NCBI RefSeq assembly: GCF_001422735.1
Contig: NZ_LMLZ01000023.1
Span: 52,723-116,722 of the forward strand
Source: Acidovorax sp. Leaf78
Lineage (GTDB): Bacteria > Pseudomonadota > Gammaproteobacteria > Burkholderiales > Burkholderiaceae_C
Direction of reading: 5' to 3'
Length of the DNA stretch: 64,000 bases
Shown here: one piece after another, positions 24,999 through 33,131 of the stretch
How the letters are laid out: the number at the start of each line of letters is the position of its first letter
Numbering within the stretch: position 1 is the stretch's first letter
Position numbers and translations under genes: made by a program
The notes under the pieces: generated by a model
Databases searched by the model: none
What the model was told of the DNA's origin: nothing
The model's input: only the letters and a program-made list of their open reading frames with translations

Positions 24999-25040
24999 TC
25001 ACCCCCTCGATAAGCCCTAGCCACGCACCGGGGGTGCGAT

Positions 25041-27617
25041 ATGGCTGATCAACTGCGCCTGCGCGTCGTGCTCGATCTGGCCGAGCGCGTGCTCGCCCCC
25101 ATGAAGCGCATCAGCGGCGCCAGCGGCGAAACCGCCCGCGCACTCAAGGCCGCCCGCGACCGTCTCAAGGAACTGAACGACCAGCAGGCCGCCGTGGGCA
25201 ACGTGCAAAAGCAGGCGGCCGAGCTGGCCCGGCTGAACAACGCGCTCAAGGTGAAACAGGCACTGCTCGACGGCATGCGGGCCAGTGGCAACGCTACGGC
25301 CGCGCAGCTCAAGCGCGAGGAAAGCGGGGTGCGCAAGATTGCCGAAGCCCTGGAGCTGCAGAAGTCGGCCGCCGTGAAAGCCCGCGCGGCACTCAACGCC
25401 ATGGGGGTTACAGGCAACCTCGCCGCCGCGCAGGCCAGGCTGAAAACCGATATCGATGGCGCCACGGCCACCATGTCCAAGCAACGCGCTGAACTGGCGA
25501 GACTGTCGGCGCAGCAGCGCAAGATTCAGGAACTGCGAGACAAGCATGCAAAGGCGGTGCTGCACACCGGCGTGGCCGCGGGCGCAAGCGCAGCGATGGT
25601 GGCCGGCGGCAACAAGATCGCCGCGCCCTTGCGCTCCGTGGTGGATGCGTTCATTCCTACCGAGAACGCAGAAACGCAGCTCGGTGCGTCGATGATGACC
25701 AAGACCGGCGCGGTGGCGCCCGAGTTCAAACAGGTGTTGGACCTGGCCACACGGCTTGGCGACAAGCTGCCGGGCACCACCGCAGACTTTATCGAGATGA
25801 TGACCATGCTGCGCCGCCAGGGCATGACATCGCAAGCCATCCTGGGCGGCTTGGGCGAGTCGGCCGCGTATCTAGGCATCCAACTGCGGATGCCGGTCAC
25901 AGGTGCGGCCGAGTTTGCAGCAAAGATGCAGGACGCCACGCAGACGGCCGAGAAGGACATGATGGGCCTGATGGACGTGATCCAACGGGCCTATTACTTG
26001 GGCGTGGACCCCACCAATATGCTGCAGGGCTTCACCAAGATCAGCGCGGTGATGCCCATCCTTGGGAAAAAGGGCCTTGAAGCCAGCAGCATGCTCGCGC
26101 CGCTGCTGGTGATGATGGATCAAACCGGCATGGCTGGCGAGGCTTCAGGCAACGCCATCCGCAAGGTGGTGCAGCTGTCCCTGGACCGCGAAAAAGTAGG
26201 CAAAGCAAACAAGTTGCTTGCTAGCCAGGGCGTCAAGCTGAATTTCTCCACCGCTGGTGGCAAATTCGCCGGCATGGACAACCTGTTCGACCAGCTGCAG
26301 AAGCTCAAGGCGGTGGATAACGATGAGCTGCGTATCGCCGCTCTGAAGAAGCTGTTCGGCGACGACGCCGAAACCCATCAGGTGCTCAACACTTTGATGG
26401 AAAAAGGCATTGACGGCTACCGCGAGGTGGTGAACAAGATGCAGGCGCAGGCCGATCTGCGCATGCGGGTGGACGCATCGCTCAAGACAGTAAGCGCTTC
26501 GGCCGAGGCCGCGCAGGGCAGCTTTACCAACATGCTCAAGGACATGGGCGCCACCATTGCCCCCGACCTTGTGAAGATCCTCAACGCCCTGGGCAACATG
26601 GCCAGCAGCATCGGTGCCTGGACGCGCGAAAACCAAGCCCTGGTGAAATGGACCCTTCGCGTCGTGGGCGGGCTCGCACTCGTCGTCACCGTCCTGGGTA
26701 CGCTGGGCCTTGCGATAGCGTCCGTGCTGGGGCCGATGTTGATTGTTCGGCTTGTGATGTCGCGCATGGGCCTGGGCCTCGCAGGTCTGCGGCTGGGGTC
26801 TACCATCGCCAGCGCCGCCATGGGCGGGCTTTCACGCGTGGCCGCGCTCGCAGCCAGAGCGCTGACCCTGCTGCAGGCCGGCGCCGTGTGGCTGCTCGCA
26901 GGGCTGCGCGCGCTGGCGGTGTTCCTTGTAGCAAACCCCATAGTGGCCGCCCTCGCGCTGATGGCCACGGCCGCCTACATGGTGTGGCGCAACTGGGACG
27001 GCATCAAGGGCGGGCTCCTGGCCATCTGGCAGCAGCTGTCGGCCGCTGTGACTGCCTGGTGGGCCAGCACCTCGGCCGGCGCCGCAGCCCTGTGGCAAGA
27101 CCTGGTGGCGTTGAAAGACCGCTTTTTCTCCGCAGGTGCTGACCTGATGTCCGGCCTTGCGAACGGCATCACCAGCCGTCTGGCGGCCGTGCGCGAGGCG
27201 GTGGTGGGCGCAGCCGATGCCGTGGGCGCCTGGTTCCGCGAGAAGCTGGGCATTGCCTCGCCGTCCAAGGTGTTCATGCAGTACGGCGGCTGGATCAGCG
27301 AGGGGGCAGCACTGGGCATTGCGGGCGGCCAGGGCGCGTTGCGCTCTGCGGCGCTGGCCATGGCTACAGCAGCAACCGCCACCATGCCCTTGGCGGCCGA
27401 TGCTGCGGCGCTGCGCATCGACACTCGCGCGCCGCTGGGTGCGGCCGGCACTGCGGGCCCGAGCGGCGGTGGTGCGGGCAACGTCTACAACATCACCGTC
27501 AACGCCGTGCCAGGCATGGACGAGCGAGCGGTGGGGCGGGCCGTGGCGGCCGAGCTGGACCGCCGGGAGCGTGCAGGCCGCTCGCGCACCCTGTCGTCCC
27601 TGCATGACATCGACTGA
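25041..27617 (+). CDS. T: Tail tape measure protein (P2 gpT-like)
   Basis: 858 residues. It sets tail length and is ejected ahead of the DNA. The first 170 residues are coiled coil (RDRLKELNDQQAAVGNVQKQ onward). The centre carries the tape-measure domain (ATRLGDKLPGTTADFIEMMT region). Residues about 535-660 are hydrophobic helices (LRVVGGLALVVTVLGTLGLA; VANPIVAALALMATAAYMVW). The C-terminus has KLGIASPSKVFMQYGGWISE, a motif common to tape-measure ends. It is in operon with E and U. Confidence 0.94.
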   Translation: MADQLRLRVVLDLAERVLAPMKRISGASGETARALKAARDRLKELNDQQAAVGNVQKQAAELARLNNALKVKQALLDGMRASGNATAAQLKREESGVRKIAEALELQKSAAVKARAALNAMGVTGNLAAAQARLKTDIDGATATMSKQRAELARLSAQQRKIQELRDKHAKAVLHTGVAAGASAAMVAGGNKIAAPLRSVVDAFIPTENAETQLGASMMTKTGAVAPEFKQVLDLATRLGDKLPGTTADFIEMMTMLRRQGMTSQAILGGLGESAAYLGIQLRMPVTGAAEFAAKMQDATQTAEKDMMGLMDVIQRAYYLGVDPTNMLQGFTKISAVMPILGKKGLEASSMLAPLLVMMDQTGMAGEASGNAIRKVVQLSLDREKVGKANKLLASQGVKLNFSTAGGKFAGMDNLFDQLQKLKAVDNDELRIAALKKLFGDDAETHQVLNTLMEKGIDGYREVVNKMQAQADLRMRVDASLKTVSASAEAAQGSFTNMLKDMGATIAPDLVKILNALGNMASSIGAWTRENQALVKWTLRVVGGLALVVTVLGTLGLAIASVLGPMLIVRLVMSRMGLGLAGLRLGSTIASAAMGGLSRVAALAARALTLLQAGAVWLLAGLRALAVFLVANPIVAALALMATAAYMVWRNWDGIKGGLLAIWQQLSAAVTAWWASTSAGAAALWQDLVALKDRFFSAGADLMSGLANGITSRLAAVREAVVGAADAVGAWFREKLGIASPSKVFMQYGGWISEGAALGIAGGQGALRSAALAMATAATATMPLAADAAALRIDTRAPLGAAGTAGPSGGGAGNVYNITVNAVPGMDERAVGRAVAAELDRRERAGRSRTLSSLHDID

Positions 27618-27629
27618 CCGGAGCACACC

Positions 27630-28076
27630 ATGCACATGATGGCCCTCGGGCAATTCCTGTTCAGCCTGCCTACGCTGTCCTTCAACGACTTCAAGCGGCA
27701 GACCAGCTGGCGCCACCCCACAAACTCGCGCGTGGGCGCGCGCCCTGCATCCCAGTCGCTGGGGCCGGGTGACGACACGATCGGACTGTCGGGCCTGCTG
27801 GTGCCCGAGTTCGCAGGCAAACGCATCTACCTTGACCAGCTGCGCGACATGGGCGACAGCGGCAAGGCCTTTGCGCTGGTGTCTGGCGCGGGCGAATCCT
27901 TCGGCGCCTTCGTCATCGAGAACGTGAACGAAACCGGCACGCTCCACACCGGGCAGGGCGTGCCGCGCCGCGTGGAGTTCGACCTGCAGCTCAAGCGCGT
28001 TGACGACATCAAGGCCGAGCCCGGCGGCGGCGTGGACCCCGGCCCCATTGATGACTACTGGGAGTGGTGGCTGTGA
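27630..28076 (+). CDS. U: Tail protein U (P2 gpU-like)
   Basis: 148 residues. MALGQFLFSLPTLSFNDFKR and RPASQSLGPGDDTIGLSGLL are the family signature. gpU is a baseplate/tube-initiation protein. An in-frame ATG at 27636 is an alternative start. The stop is inside the GTGA overlap with gene D. Confidence 0.93.
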   Translation: MHMMALGQFLFSLPTLSFNDFKRQTSWRHPTNSRVGARPASQSLGPGDDTIGLSGLLVPEFAGKRIYLDQLRDMGDSGKAFALVSGAGESFGAFVIENVNETGTLHTGQGVPRRVEFDLQLKRVDDIKAEPGGGVDPGPIDDYWEWWL

Positions 28077-29092
28077 GCGACCACCTGCAGACCGCGCAGC
28101 TGTACGACGCGCCGGCCTACGCGCTCACGGTTGACGGCCGCGACATCACGGCCAACGTCCGGGCGCGCCTGATGTCGCTCACCCTCACCGAATCCCGCGG
28201 GGATGAGGCCGACCAGCTCGACATAGAGTTGGACGATACGGACGGTCAGATGAACCTGCCGCCCAAAGGCGCAGAGATTGCCTTGCAGCTGGGCTGGCGC
28301 GACTTCCGACTGGTGGACAAAGGCCTGTTCGAGGTGGACGAAATCGAGCACTCGGGCGCACCCGACCGCATCAGCATCCGCGCCAGGTCGGCCGAGATGC
28401 GCCGGCAGCTGCGCACACGCAACGAACGCAGCTGGCACGACACCACGCTGGGTGCCATCGTGGGCGACATTGCGCGGCGCAACAACCTCGCGCCCCGTGT
28501 AGACGCGGCGCTGGCCGATATCAAGGTGGCGCACATCGACCAGACGAACGAAAGCGACCTGCACTTTTTGACCCGCCTGGCCAAGAAGCACGACGCGGTG
28601 GCCACGGTGAAGAAGGGCCGCTTGGTGTTCCTTCCCATTAACGGCACACGCAGCAGTTCGGGTGAAGAATTGGAAGCCATCACGCTGACCCGTGCAGCCG
28701 GCGACAGCCACCGTTACCACACGGCCGACCGCCACAGCTACAGCGGCGTGCGCGCGTACTGGCACGACAAAGACCGCGCCGAAAAACGCTCTGTGCTAGT
28801 GGGCACCGAAGACAACGAAAAGCGCTTGAAGGACACATACGGGAGCGAGGCCGACGCCATGGCCGCCGCCCGTGCAGAGCAAGGCCGAGTTGAGCGAGGC
28901 AAAGCCACGATGGAGCTAACACTTGCCATGGGCCAGCCCACTTTAATGCCCCAAACACCTGTGAAGCTAACCGGGTTCAAACCCGAGCTCGACAGAACGC
29001 CTTGGCTAGTGGTCAAGCTCACACACAGTCTGGGCGATGGCGGGTTCACAACGCATATTGTGCTTGAGATACAGTCAGAAATACCTCGATAA
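28073..29092 (+). CDS. D: Baseplate hub protein (P2 gpD-like)
   Basis: 339 residues from GTG 28073, chosen because GGAG lies eight bases upstream and the start overlaps the U stop. DITANVRARLMSLTLTESRG, DEADQLDIELDDTD and the late SYSGVRAYWHDKDRAEKRSV are diagnostic of gpD, the hub that holds the spike. The last 50 codons become more AT-rich, leading into the cargo region. It is the last structural gene. Confidence 0.93.
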   Translation: MSDHLQTAQLYDAPAYALTVDGRDITANVRARLMSLTLTESRGDEADQLDIELDDTDGQMNLPPKGAEIALQLGWRDFRLVDKGLFEVDEIEHSGAPDRISIRARSAEMRRQLRTRNERSWHDTTLGAIVGDIARRNNLAPRVDAALADIKVAHIDQTNESDLHFLTRLAKKHDAVATVKKGRLVFLPINGTRSSSGEELEAITLTRAAGDSHRYHTADRHSYSGVRAYWHDKDRAEKRSVLVGTEDNEKRLKDTYGSEADAMAAARAEQGRVERGKATMELTLAMGQPTLMPQTPVKLTGFKPELDRTPWLVVKLTHSLGDGGFTTHIVLEIQSEIPR

Positions 29093-29116
29093 TGCGCTAA
29101 TTGTCTAAGGAAAGCT

Positions 29117-29752
29117 ATGGAACATCAAATGTCGCAAAGCATTGAGGGGATGGAACGTCACCTAAAACTGCGCCAAGGATTTTTTAAAGATTTATTAGCT
29201 GATGATGACTGGTCATTTGTAATTAAACTTAGTTCGCTCTTCGAAGCGGCTTGCACCCAAGCACTTGTAAAGCGGCTTGGAAAGCCAGAACTTGAAGAAG
29301 AACTAGGGTGGCTTGACATGGCAAACCACAGGTTCGGAAAAGTCCGCCTACTAGAATCCTTAGGAGCCATTACAAAAGGTCAGTACGACACCCTTACTGA
29401 ACTTGCCACTCTCAGAAATACATTTGTTCATCAAGTCGGGCATGTTAATTCGACCATATCAGAATATCTTCAATCACTATCAATTCAAAGAAGAAATGAA
29501 ATCATTAAAAAATTCACGCCGCCCGTACAAGGCGATATAGTCATTGGCGGTCATAAAATCGAAATTAAAACTTTTGTCAATGATAATATTAAGCTCGCTA
29601 TTTGGCTTGCATGCTACGACATACTTGCCTGCCTACATCTTGATTTCACATACTCCGAGCTGGAACACATAACAAACAGCTATCAGCGCATAAACGAGCA
29701 TTTAAAATCGCTATCCGTTTCTTTTAAGAGCAATATAGGTAAAATTAAGTAG
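29117..29752 (+). CDS. HEPN-like protein (RNxxxH motif), prophage cargo
   Basis: 211 residues, all-alpha. Helix FVIKLSSLFEAACTQALVKR and the later ITKGQYDTLTELATLRNTFVHQ stretch resemble the MltR/DUF4145 branch of HEPN domains. R100-N101-TFV-H105 gives the RNxxxH (Rx4H) motif that forms the RNase active site in HEPN toxins and defence proteins. A small beta hairpin (GDIVIGGHKIEIKTF) is inserted after the motif. The gene is strikingly AT-rich against its GC-rich neighbours, pointing to recent acquisition. AAGGAAAG precedes the ATG. It may be a nuclease, a defence effector or an inert HEPN regulator. Confidence 0.7.
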   Translation: MEHQMSQSIEGMERHLKLRQGFFKDLLADDDWSFVIKLSSLFEAACTQALVKRLGKPELEEELGWLDMANHRFGKVRLLESLGAITKGQYDTLTELATLRNTFVHQVGHVNSTISEYLQSLSIQRRNEIIKKFTPPVQGDIVIGGHKIEIKTFVNDNIKLAIWLACYDILACLHLDFTYSELEHITNSYQRINEHLKSLSVSFKSNIGKIK

Positions 29753-29899
29753 ACCGTTCACTTAAATTATTTTATAAAAGTGGTGAAAGCTTGCTGTGCA
29801 ACAACCATTTAGCCGTGACGCTTTACATAGCCCCACCAGCAGCCGGACCAAGAAACGCGGACCTTTGTAACAACCAACTCTAACGAACACCTAAAAATC

Positions 29900-30646
29900 A
29901 TGACAAAGGAATTAATCGAGGGAAATTTTCGGCATTTGCCTTTTTTTGAATTTTTAGCAGATGCCTCCTACCAGCACATAGTCGCAACCAAGTGCGATGA
30001 CAGATATTCCGCCTCTCGCCATGTGCGAGCATCGATAATGGCATCAGCACTCAGCGTGGAATGTATTGCAAATTCGCTGATCAACTATATGCAGTTGCCA
30101 AAGAAAACAGCAGACGATATAGACAAATTACCAATCTTAAGCAAGATTGATACTTTCACATTATTATCCGACAAAACCTATATGGATCGAGGCGATGACC
30201 GAGTTGCGAAAATCACAGAGCTAATTCAGATTCGCAATGCATACGTTCATCCGAAAGAGCAAGTAATGAAGGTTGAGGTAGGAGAGATGAAGGATATGGG
30301 CACTGAATGGCACATGCCTATGGAAGTGACTGGGAAAGACTGGCCTGCTATTGGCATTCCAAGATCCGCTAAATTTTGGACCGTTAACCACTCGCTATCT
30401 GCTATGCAAGCGCTACAGCGATTTTACAAGTATCTATTTAGCCGAGTGCTAAAGTTCTCAGAAGATGAGATATTCAAAGTTTTCATCGAGCACTTTGAAG
30501 TGCGCAGCGTAATGGTTCCAGTAATCGATCCAGAACTCAGACGCGATGTGCAAGCGTTGATATCCTCGGGCGTCGATTTCACACAAGTTTTCCCCATGCT
30601 TAAAGAAACCTCCCGGCATAAAAATCAGGGGGTGCTTAAGGTCTGA
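29900..30646 (+). CDS. Second HEPN-like protein (RNxxxH motif), prophage cargo
   Basis: 248 residues, mainly helical. The segment ASALSVECIANSLINYMQLP, then LPILSKIDTFTL and ITELIQIRNAYVHPKE follow the plan of HEPN proteins that start with a membrane-less helical bundle and end in RNxxxHPK. R112-N113-AYV-H117 is the candidate active site. It is AT-rich like the preceding gene and lies 147 bases downstream in the same orientation, so they may be one transcriptional unit. The sequences are not close paralogues. Function unknown; an anti-phage role is my inference from location and motif. Confidence 0.65.
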   Translation: MTKELIEGNFRHLPFFEFLADASYQHIVATKCDDRYSASRHVRASIMASALSVECIANSLINYMQLPKKTADDIDKLPILSKIDTFTLLSDKTYMDRGDDRVAKITELIQIRNAYVHPKEQVMKVEVGEMKDMGTEWHMPMEVTGKDWPAIGIPRSAKFWTVNHSLSAMQALQRFYKYLFSRVLKFSEDEIFKVFIEHFEVRSVMVPVIDPELRRDVQALISSGVDFTQVFPMLKETSRHKNQGVLKV

Positions 30647-30671
30647 GATCAATAAAACAAATCCACACTGG

Positions 30672-30830
30672 CTACCCTGTTTTCGGTAATGACCAACTGG
30701 ACTTTGTGCGTACCCACTGAGGATCGCCGTCCGTGAGGGTGCATGACATGTATGTCTGGTCTGCCATATTGGCAATCGCTCCGGGCGAGTAGGCCTTGCC
30801 CTCGTAGTAGCAAGCCGGCCGGCCTTGCAT
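30672..30830 (-). CDS. DUF1496-like small protein, N-terminus uncertain
   Basis: 52 residues from the only in-frame ATG: RPACYYEGKAYSPGAIANM, then MSCTLTDGDPQWVR. The CYYEGKAYSPGA motif and a second Cys before a Trp-Val end resemble the DUF1496 family of small exported proteins. In the same frame upstream is a hydrophobic stretch (LFFSFFFCSISLISIVGA) ideal for a signal peptide but with no ATG/GTG/TTG start. So either the true start was lost or the protein is reached by slippage on a T-run from the upstream 51-residue frame. Confidence 0.45.
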   Translation of the reverse strand: MQGRPACYYEGKAYSPGAIANMADQTYMSCTLTDGDPQWVRTKSSWSLPKTG

Positions 30831-30847
30831 AGCGCCAACAATGCTAA

Positions 30848-31003
30848 TCAGGCTGATCGAGCAGAAAAAAAAACTAAAAAATAGACGCTGTATCGGGGCG
30901 CGTTGACGTACTTGTCTATGTTCACCACCGAATCGCCATGTATCACCGAGTCGCCGGCCACCACTTGGCCAGCGTCCCTGCGCACCCACACCTTGCCGCT
31001 CAC
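30848..31003 (-). CDS. Small hypothetical protein upstream of the DUF1496-like frame
   Basis: 51 residues from GTG 31003, with AAGGGA about seven bases before it. The sequence VWVRRDAGQVVAGDSVIHGD and VVNIDKYVNAPRYSVYF has an internal GDSV repeat and good codon use, but it then runs into T6-AG-T9 and ends. A slip in the T9 run would join it to the hydrophobic helix and the CYYEGKAYS domain. It could be an independent peptide, the first half of a frameshifted gene, or a pseudogene. Confidence 0.4.
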   Translation of the reverse strand: MSGKVWVRRDAGQVVAGDSVIHGDSVVNIDKYVNAPRYSVYFLVFFSARSA

Positions 31004-31085
31004 ATCCGGTCCCTTGCACTTGTTCTGCTTGTGGGCCGAATCTAACAGTTAGTTGCATTTGACCGCTTGCGCGGGCGCAGTGCGC

Positions 31086-31529
31086 CTACTTGCGCTTGCC
31101 GCCCATGGTGAACGTTACTGGCGCGTTGTTTGTCTGGTCGCCGATGACCTGTTGTCCAACGTCGCCGCCGATGTGCAATTGCGGCGCGCTGTTCACTGGG
31201 CTGGCGATGCTCGCTGCGCGCCGTGCCAATTCTGCGACTCCGGACAGCGTCGCCCTTCCGGCGTCGTCAGCCTGCGCGAACCCATCGAGCAACGCGCGCT
31301 CGGCTGGCGCCAGGGTGGCACTTGACAGGTCGGCGCGGCGCCCCGTCACGATGTACTGGACATCGGCCCCCACATTGGCGACTCCAGCCAAAAACGAAAC
31401 ATCGGGGAAGCGCGCGCCCTTCTCGTAGTTGATCACGGCGCCTTTCAGCACGCCACCGGCGCTACCGAATGCCTCCTGTGTGAGGCCCAGCCTCTCGCGC
31501 TCTTCCCTAAGTCTCGTAAAAATACTCAT
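31086..31529 (-). CDS. C: C-type prophage repressor (XRE-family HTH)
   Basis: 147 residues starting at MSIFTRLREERERLG. An XRE helix-turn-helix spans about 4-60 (LGLTQEAFGSAGGVLKGAV, INYEKGARFPDVSFLAGVA). The C-terminal part (HIGGDVGQQVIGDQTNNAPV) is a short beta-rich tail; there is no LexA-like peptidase, so induction would not be by RecA cleavage, as in P2. It is transcribed leftward, divergent from the early operon, with a palindrome at 31572-31589 as probable operator. This is the lysogeny switch. Confidence 0.85.
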   Translation of the reverse strand: MSIFTRLREERERLGLTQEAFGSAGGVLKGAVINYEKGARFPDVSFLAGVANVGADVQYIVTGRRADLSSATLAPAERALLDGFAQADDAGRATLSGVAELARRAASIASPVNSAPQLHIGGDVGQQVIGDQTNNAPVTFTMGGKRK

Positions 31530-31547
31530 TTGAATAGCTAAAATACA

Positions 31548-31589
31548 TTGACAGATACGCAAATGCGCACCACAATGCAATTACGTTGT
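31548..31589 (+). promoter_or_regulatory. Early promoter with overlapping repressor operator
   Basis: TTGACA (31548-31553), 17 bases, then CACAAT (31571-31576) give a plausible rightward promoter. The imperfect palindrome ACAATGCAATTACGTTGT (31572-31589, 14 of 18 positions symmetric) overlaps the -10, where bound C protein would block transcription. Confidence 0.55.
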
Positions 31590-31627
31590 AACCAATTGGC
31601 TCCTGATAGTACATGCACAGCACCACC

Positions 31628-31843
31628 ATGTTGCAAACCAAATCCCCCATGTATGGCGCCGCGCCCGAGCGCTTGGTGCATGACAAACCTATCCCGCTTC
31701 GGCTCACCCAATCTGAACGGGATGAGGCCCTGCAAATGGCCGACGAAGACAGCCGCAGCGCTAGCAGTTTTGCGCTTCACGTGTACCGGCTGGGCCTTGT
31801 CGAGCACAAGCGCCGCCGAGCTGCCATGTCTGCCCACGCCTGA
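31628..31843 (+). CDS. Ribbon-helix-helix-like early regulator
   Basis: 71 residues. PIPLRLTQSERDEALQMADE followed by SRSASSFALHVYRLGLVEHK is the strand-helix-helix pattern of RHH DNA-binding proteins. It is the first gene of the rightward early operon directly after the repressor-controlled promoter, the position held by Cox/Apl in P2-like phages. A role as anti-repressor or directionality factor is inferred. An in-frame ATG five codons upstream is an alternative start; neither has a clear ribosome-binding site. Confidence 0.6.
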   Translation: MLQTKSPMYGAAPERLVHDKPIPLRLTQSERDEALQMADEDSRSASSFALHVYRLGLVEHKRRRAAMSAHA

Positions 31844-31854
31844 AAGCGCGCGCA

Positions 31855-32073
31855 GTGCCCCTCATTCAGATCATCCAGAAATCGCGCCGCATGGGCCTGT
31901 CAGCCATGCTCGCAGCCACCGCCCCAACGGCAGTAGCAACCCAGCGGCGTAGTGGCGATGCCTTTGACGCCATTCTGCTGGCGTTCCCGACCACGGATGC
32001 GAAGCCCGGTGCCGCTTCTGAGAACTACTTCACACCCGCGCCAGTTATCGAGGATCGTCACCCATGCGCATGA
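31855..32073 (+). CDS. Small hypothetical early protein, GTG start
   Basis: 72 residues starting at GTG. N-terminal amphipathic helix (IQIIQKSRRMGLSAMLAATA), then a more acidic tail. It follows the RHH gene by 11 bases and overlaps the Ogr-like gene by ten. No family recognised. Confidence 0.5.
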   Translation: MPLIQIIQKSRRMGLSAMLAATAPTAVATQRRSGDAFDAILLAFPTTDAKPGAASENYFTPAPVIEDRHPCA

Positions 32074-32381
32074 TGTGCCCGCACTGCAAACAGAACGCCT
32101 ACACGCGCCACAGTGGGCAACTGACCAACACCAGCCGCGAGACGATCTTCCAGTGCCGCAACTGGGAGTGCGGCCACGTGTTCTCTACGGTGACGGAAAT
32201 CAATCGCACCATCTCCCCCAGCGCCACGCCTGATCCAACGGTGGTGCTTCCCATGTCCACGCACATCCAGCGCGCGTTGCTGCAGCAGCAGCTGCAGTCC
32301 ATGCCATCGGCCGACTACCGGCCCCGTAATGCCGGCTTCATGACCGGCGACCTGTTCGGAGCGATGCCCGCCGCCGGGTAG
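32064..32381 (+). CDS. ogr: Ogr/Delta-like late transcription activator
   Basis: 105 residues. The zinc finger Cys5-x2-Cys8-x22-Cys31-x4-Cys36 has exactly the spacing of P2 Ogr, with QCRNWECGHVF as the second half. Ogr-type activators bind dyads upstream of late promoters and contact the RNA polymerase alpha subunit. Three matching dyads are present before O/P, V and FI. In P2 ogr lies beside D; here it is within the early operon, so its expression is under the early promoter. Confidence 0.92.
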   Translation: MRMMCPHCKQNAYTRHSGQLTNTSRETIFQCRNWECGHVFSTVTEINRTISPSATPDPTVVLPMSTHIQRALLQQQLQSMPSADYRPRNAGFMTGDLFGAMPAAG

Positions 32382-32473
32382 CGCCCCCGCCCCCTCCCCT
32401 TTTTCACACGCCTGACGGTGCCCTTTTTAGGGCCCCGCGGGGATTCGTTCGCCTTGATTTTTTGGAATTGCCC

Positions 32474-32629
32474 ATGTGTTTGATTGCCCTGCGCATATCT
32501 CTATTGGCCATCGCGCTGGTTGCCCTGGCGGTAGCCCTCAGTTCCCCGCCGCTGGTGTGGATAGCTGGCGCGTGGATGGTTATCAGCGTGGCGGCCATCG
32601 TGGCAGCACTCACGGGGATGGAGCCATGA
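32474..32629 (+). CDS. Small two-helix membrane protein
   Basis: 51 residues that are almost entirely hydrophobic: LIALRISLLAIALVALAVAL then VWIAGAWMVISVAAIVAAL, two transmembrane helices with a short turn. The stop overlaps the next gene's start (ATGA). It might act in superinfection exclusion or as a membrane anchor, but nothing specific is visible. Confidence 0.55.
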   Translation: MCLIALRISLLAIALVALAVALSSPPLVWIAGAWMVISVAAIVAALTGMEP

Positions 32630-32790
32630 ACGCCCCAGCCTTTTTCCGCGTGACGCACATCGACGCGCAGCACTGCCGCCGCCGCATGCGCGTGCCGGCC
32701 GTCAACCGCGCCAGCGCCGTGGCCTGGGTGGTGCAGCTGTATGGCGACGGCTGGTATGTGGCGGCGGTGCGCGAGGGCAAAGGCTGCTGA
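32626..32790 (+). CDS. Small hypothetical early protein
   Basis: 54 residues: FFRVTHIDAQHCRRRMRVPA and RASAVAWVVQLYGDGWYVAA. Basic and compact, with a beta-strand then helix then beta-strand pattern. The YGDGWY end recurs, as I recall, in small proteins next to gpA in Burkholderiales P2-like phages. It is translationally coupled to the membrane protein upstream. Confidence 0.6.
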   Translation: MNAPAFFRVTHIDAQHCRRRMRVPAVNRASAVAWVVQLYGDGWYVAAVREGKGC

Positions 32791-32792
32791 GC

Positions 32793-33131
32793 ATGTCGGA
32801 CACCTCGCAATTTCACCCACTGCCATCGGCCGAAGCGCTGGGCCACTACACACGCTTGTTCGGCGTGGGCAATGGCTCGCTGCGCGACGAGTTCGTGAAG
32901 GCCGCCAGCAAAAAACAGTGGTCGGATGCCGAGTCGCGCGAGTGGGCGCGCTTGGCTGAAACGCACCGTATGGCGCTGATGCTGTTGGCCGGGGTGGACG
33001 GCGACCTGGGCGTGTTGGCGCAGCGCCACTGGCGCGAGCTGCCAGAGCCCGAGCGCATCGCCTTGAAGGCAGAGGCACGGTTTGCGCGGCGCGAGTTCTC
33101 GCGGCTGCATGCACTCACGGGGCGGTGGTGA
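32793..33131 (+). CDS. Hypothetical early protein preceding gpA
   Basis: 112 residues, helical throughout and basic at the end (ALKAEARFARREFSRLHALT). The stop overlaps the gpA start by one base, suggesting coupled production with the replication protein, as P2 gene B is needed with A. No sequence relation to P2 B is evident. Confidence 0.6.
   Translation: MSDTSQFHPLPSAEALGHYTRLFGVGNGSLRDEFVKAASKKQWSDAESREWARLAETHRMALMLLAGVDGDLGVLAQRHWRELPEPERIALKAEARFARREFSRLHALTGRW

Noticed and set aside
29117-30646. HEPN pair considered as a classical MNT/HEPN toxin-antitoxin
   Set aside because: No nucleotidyltransferase motif (GSxxxG...DxD) in either protein or in the flanking frames.
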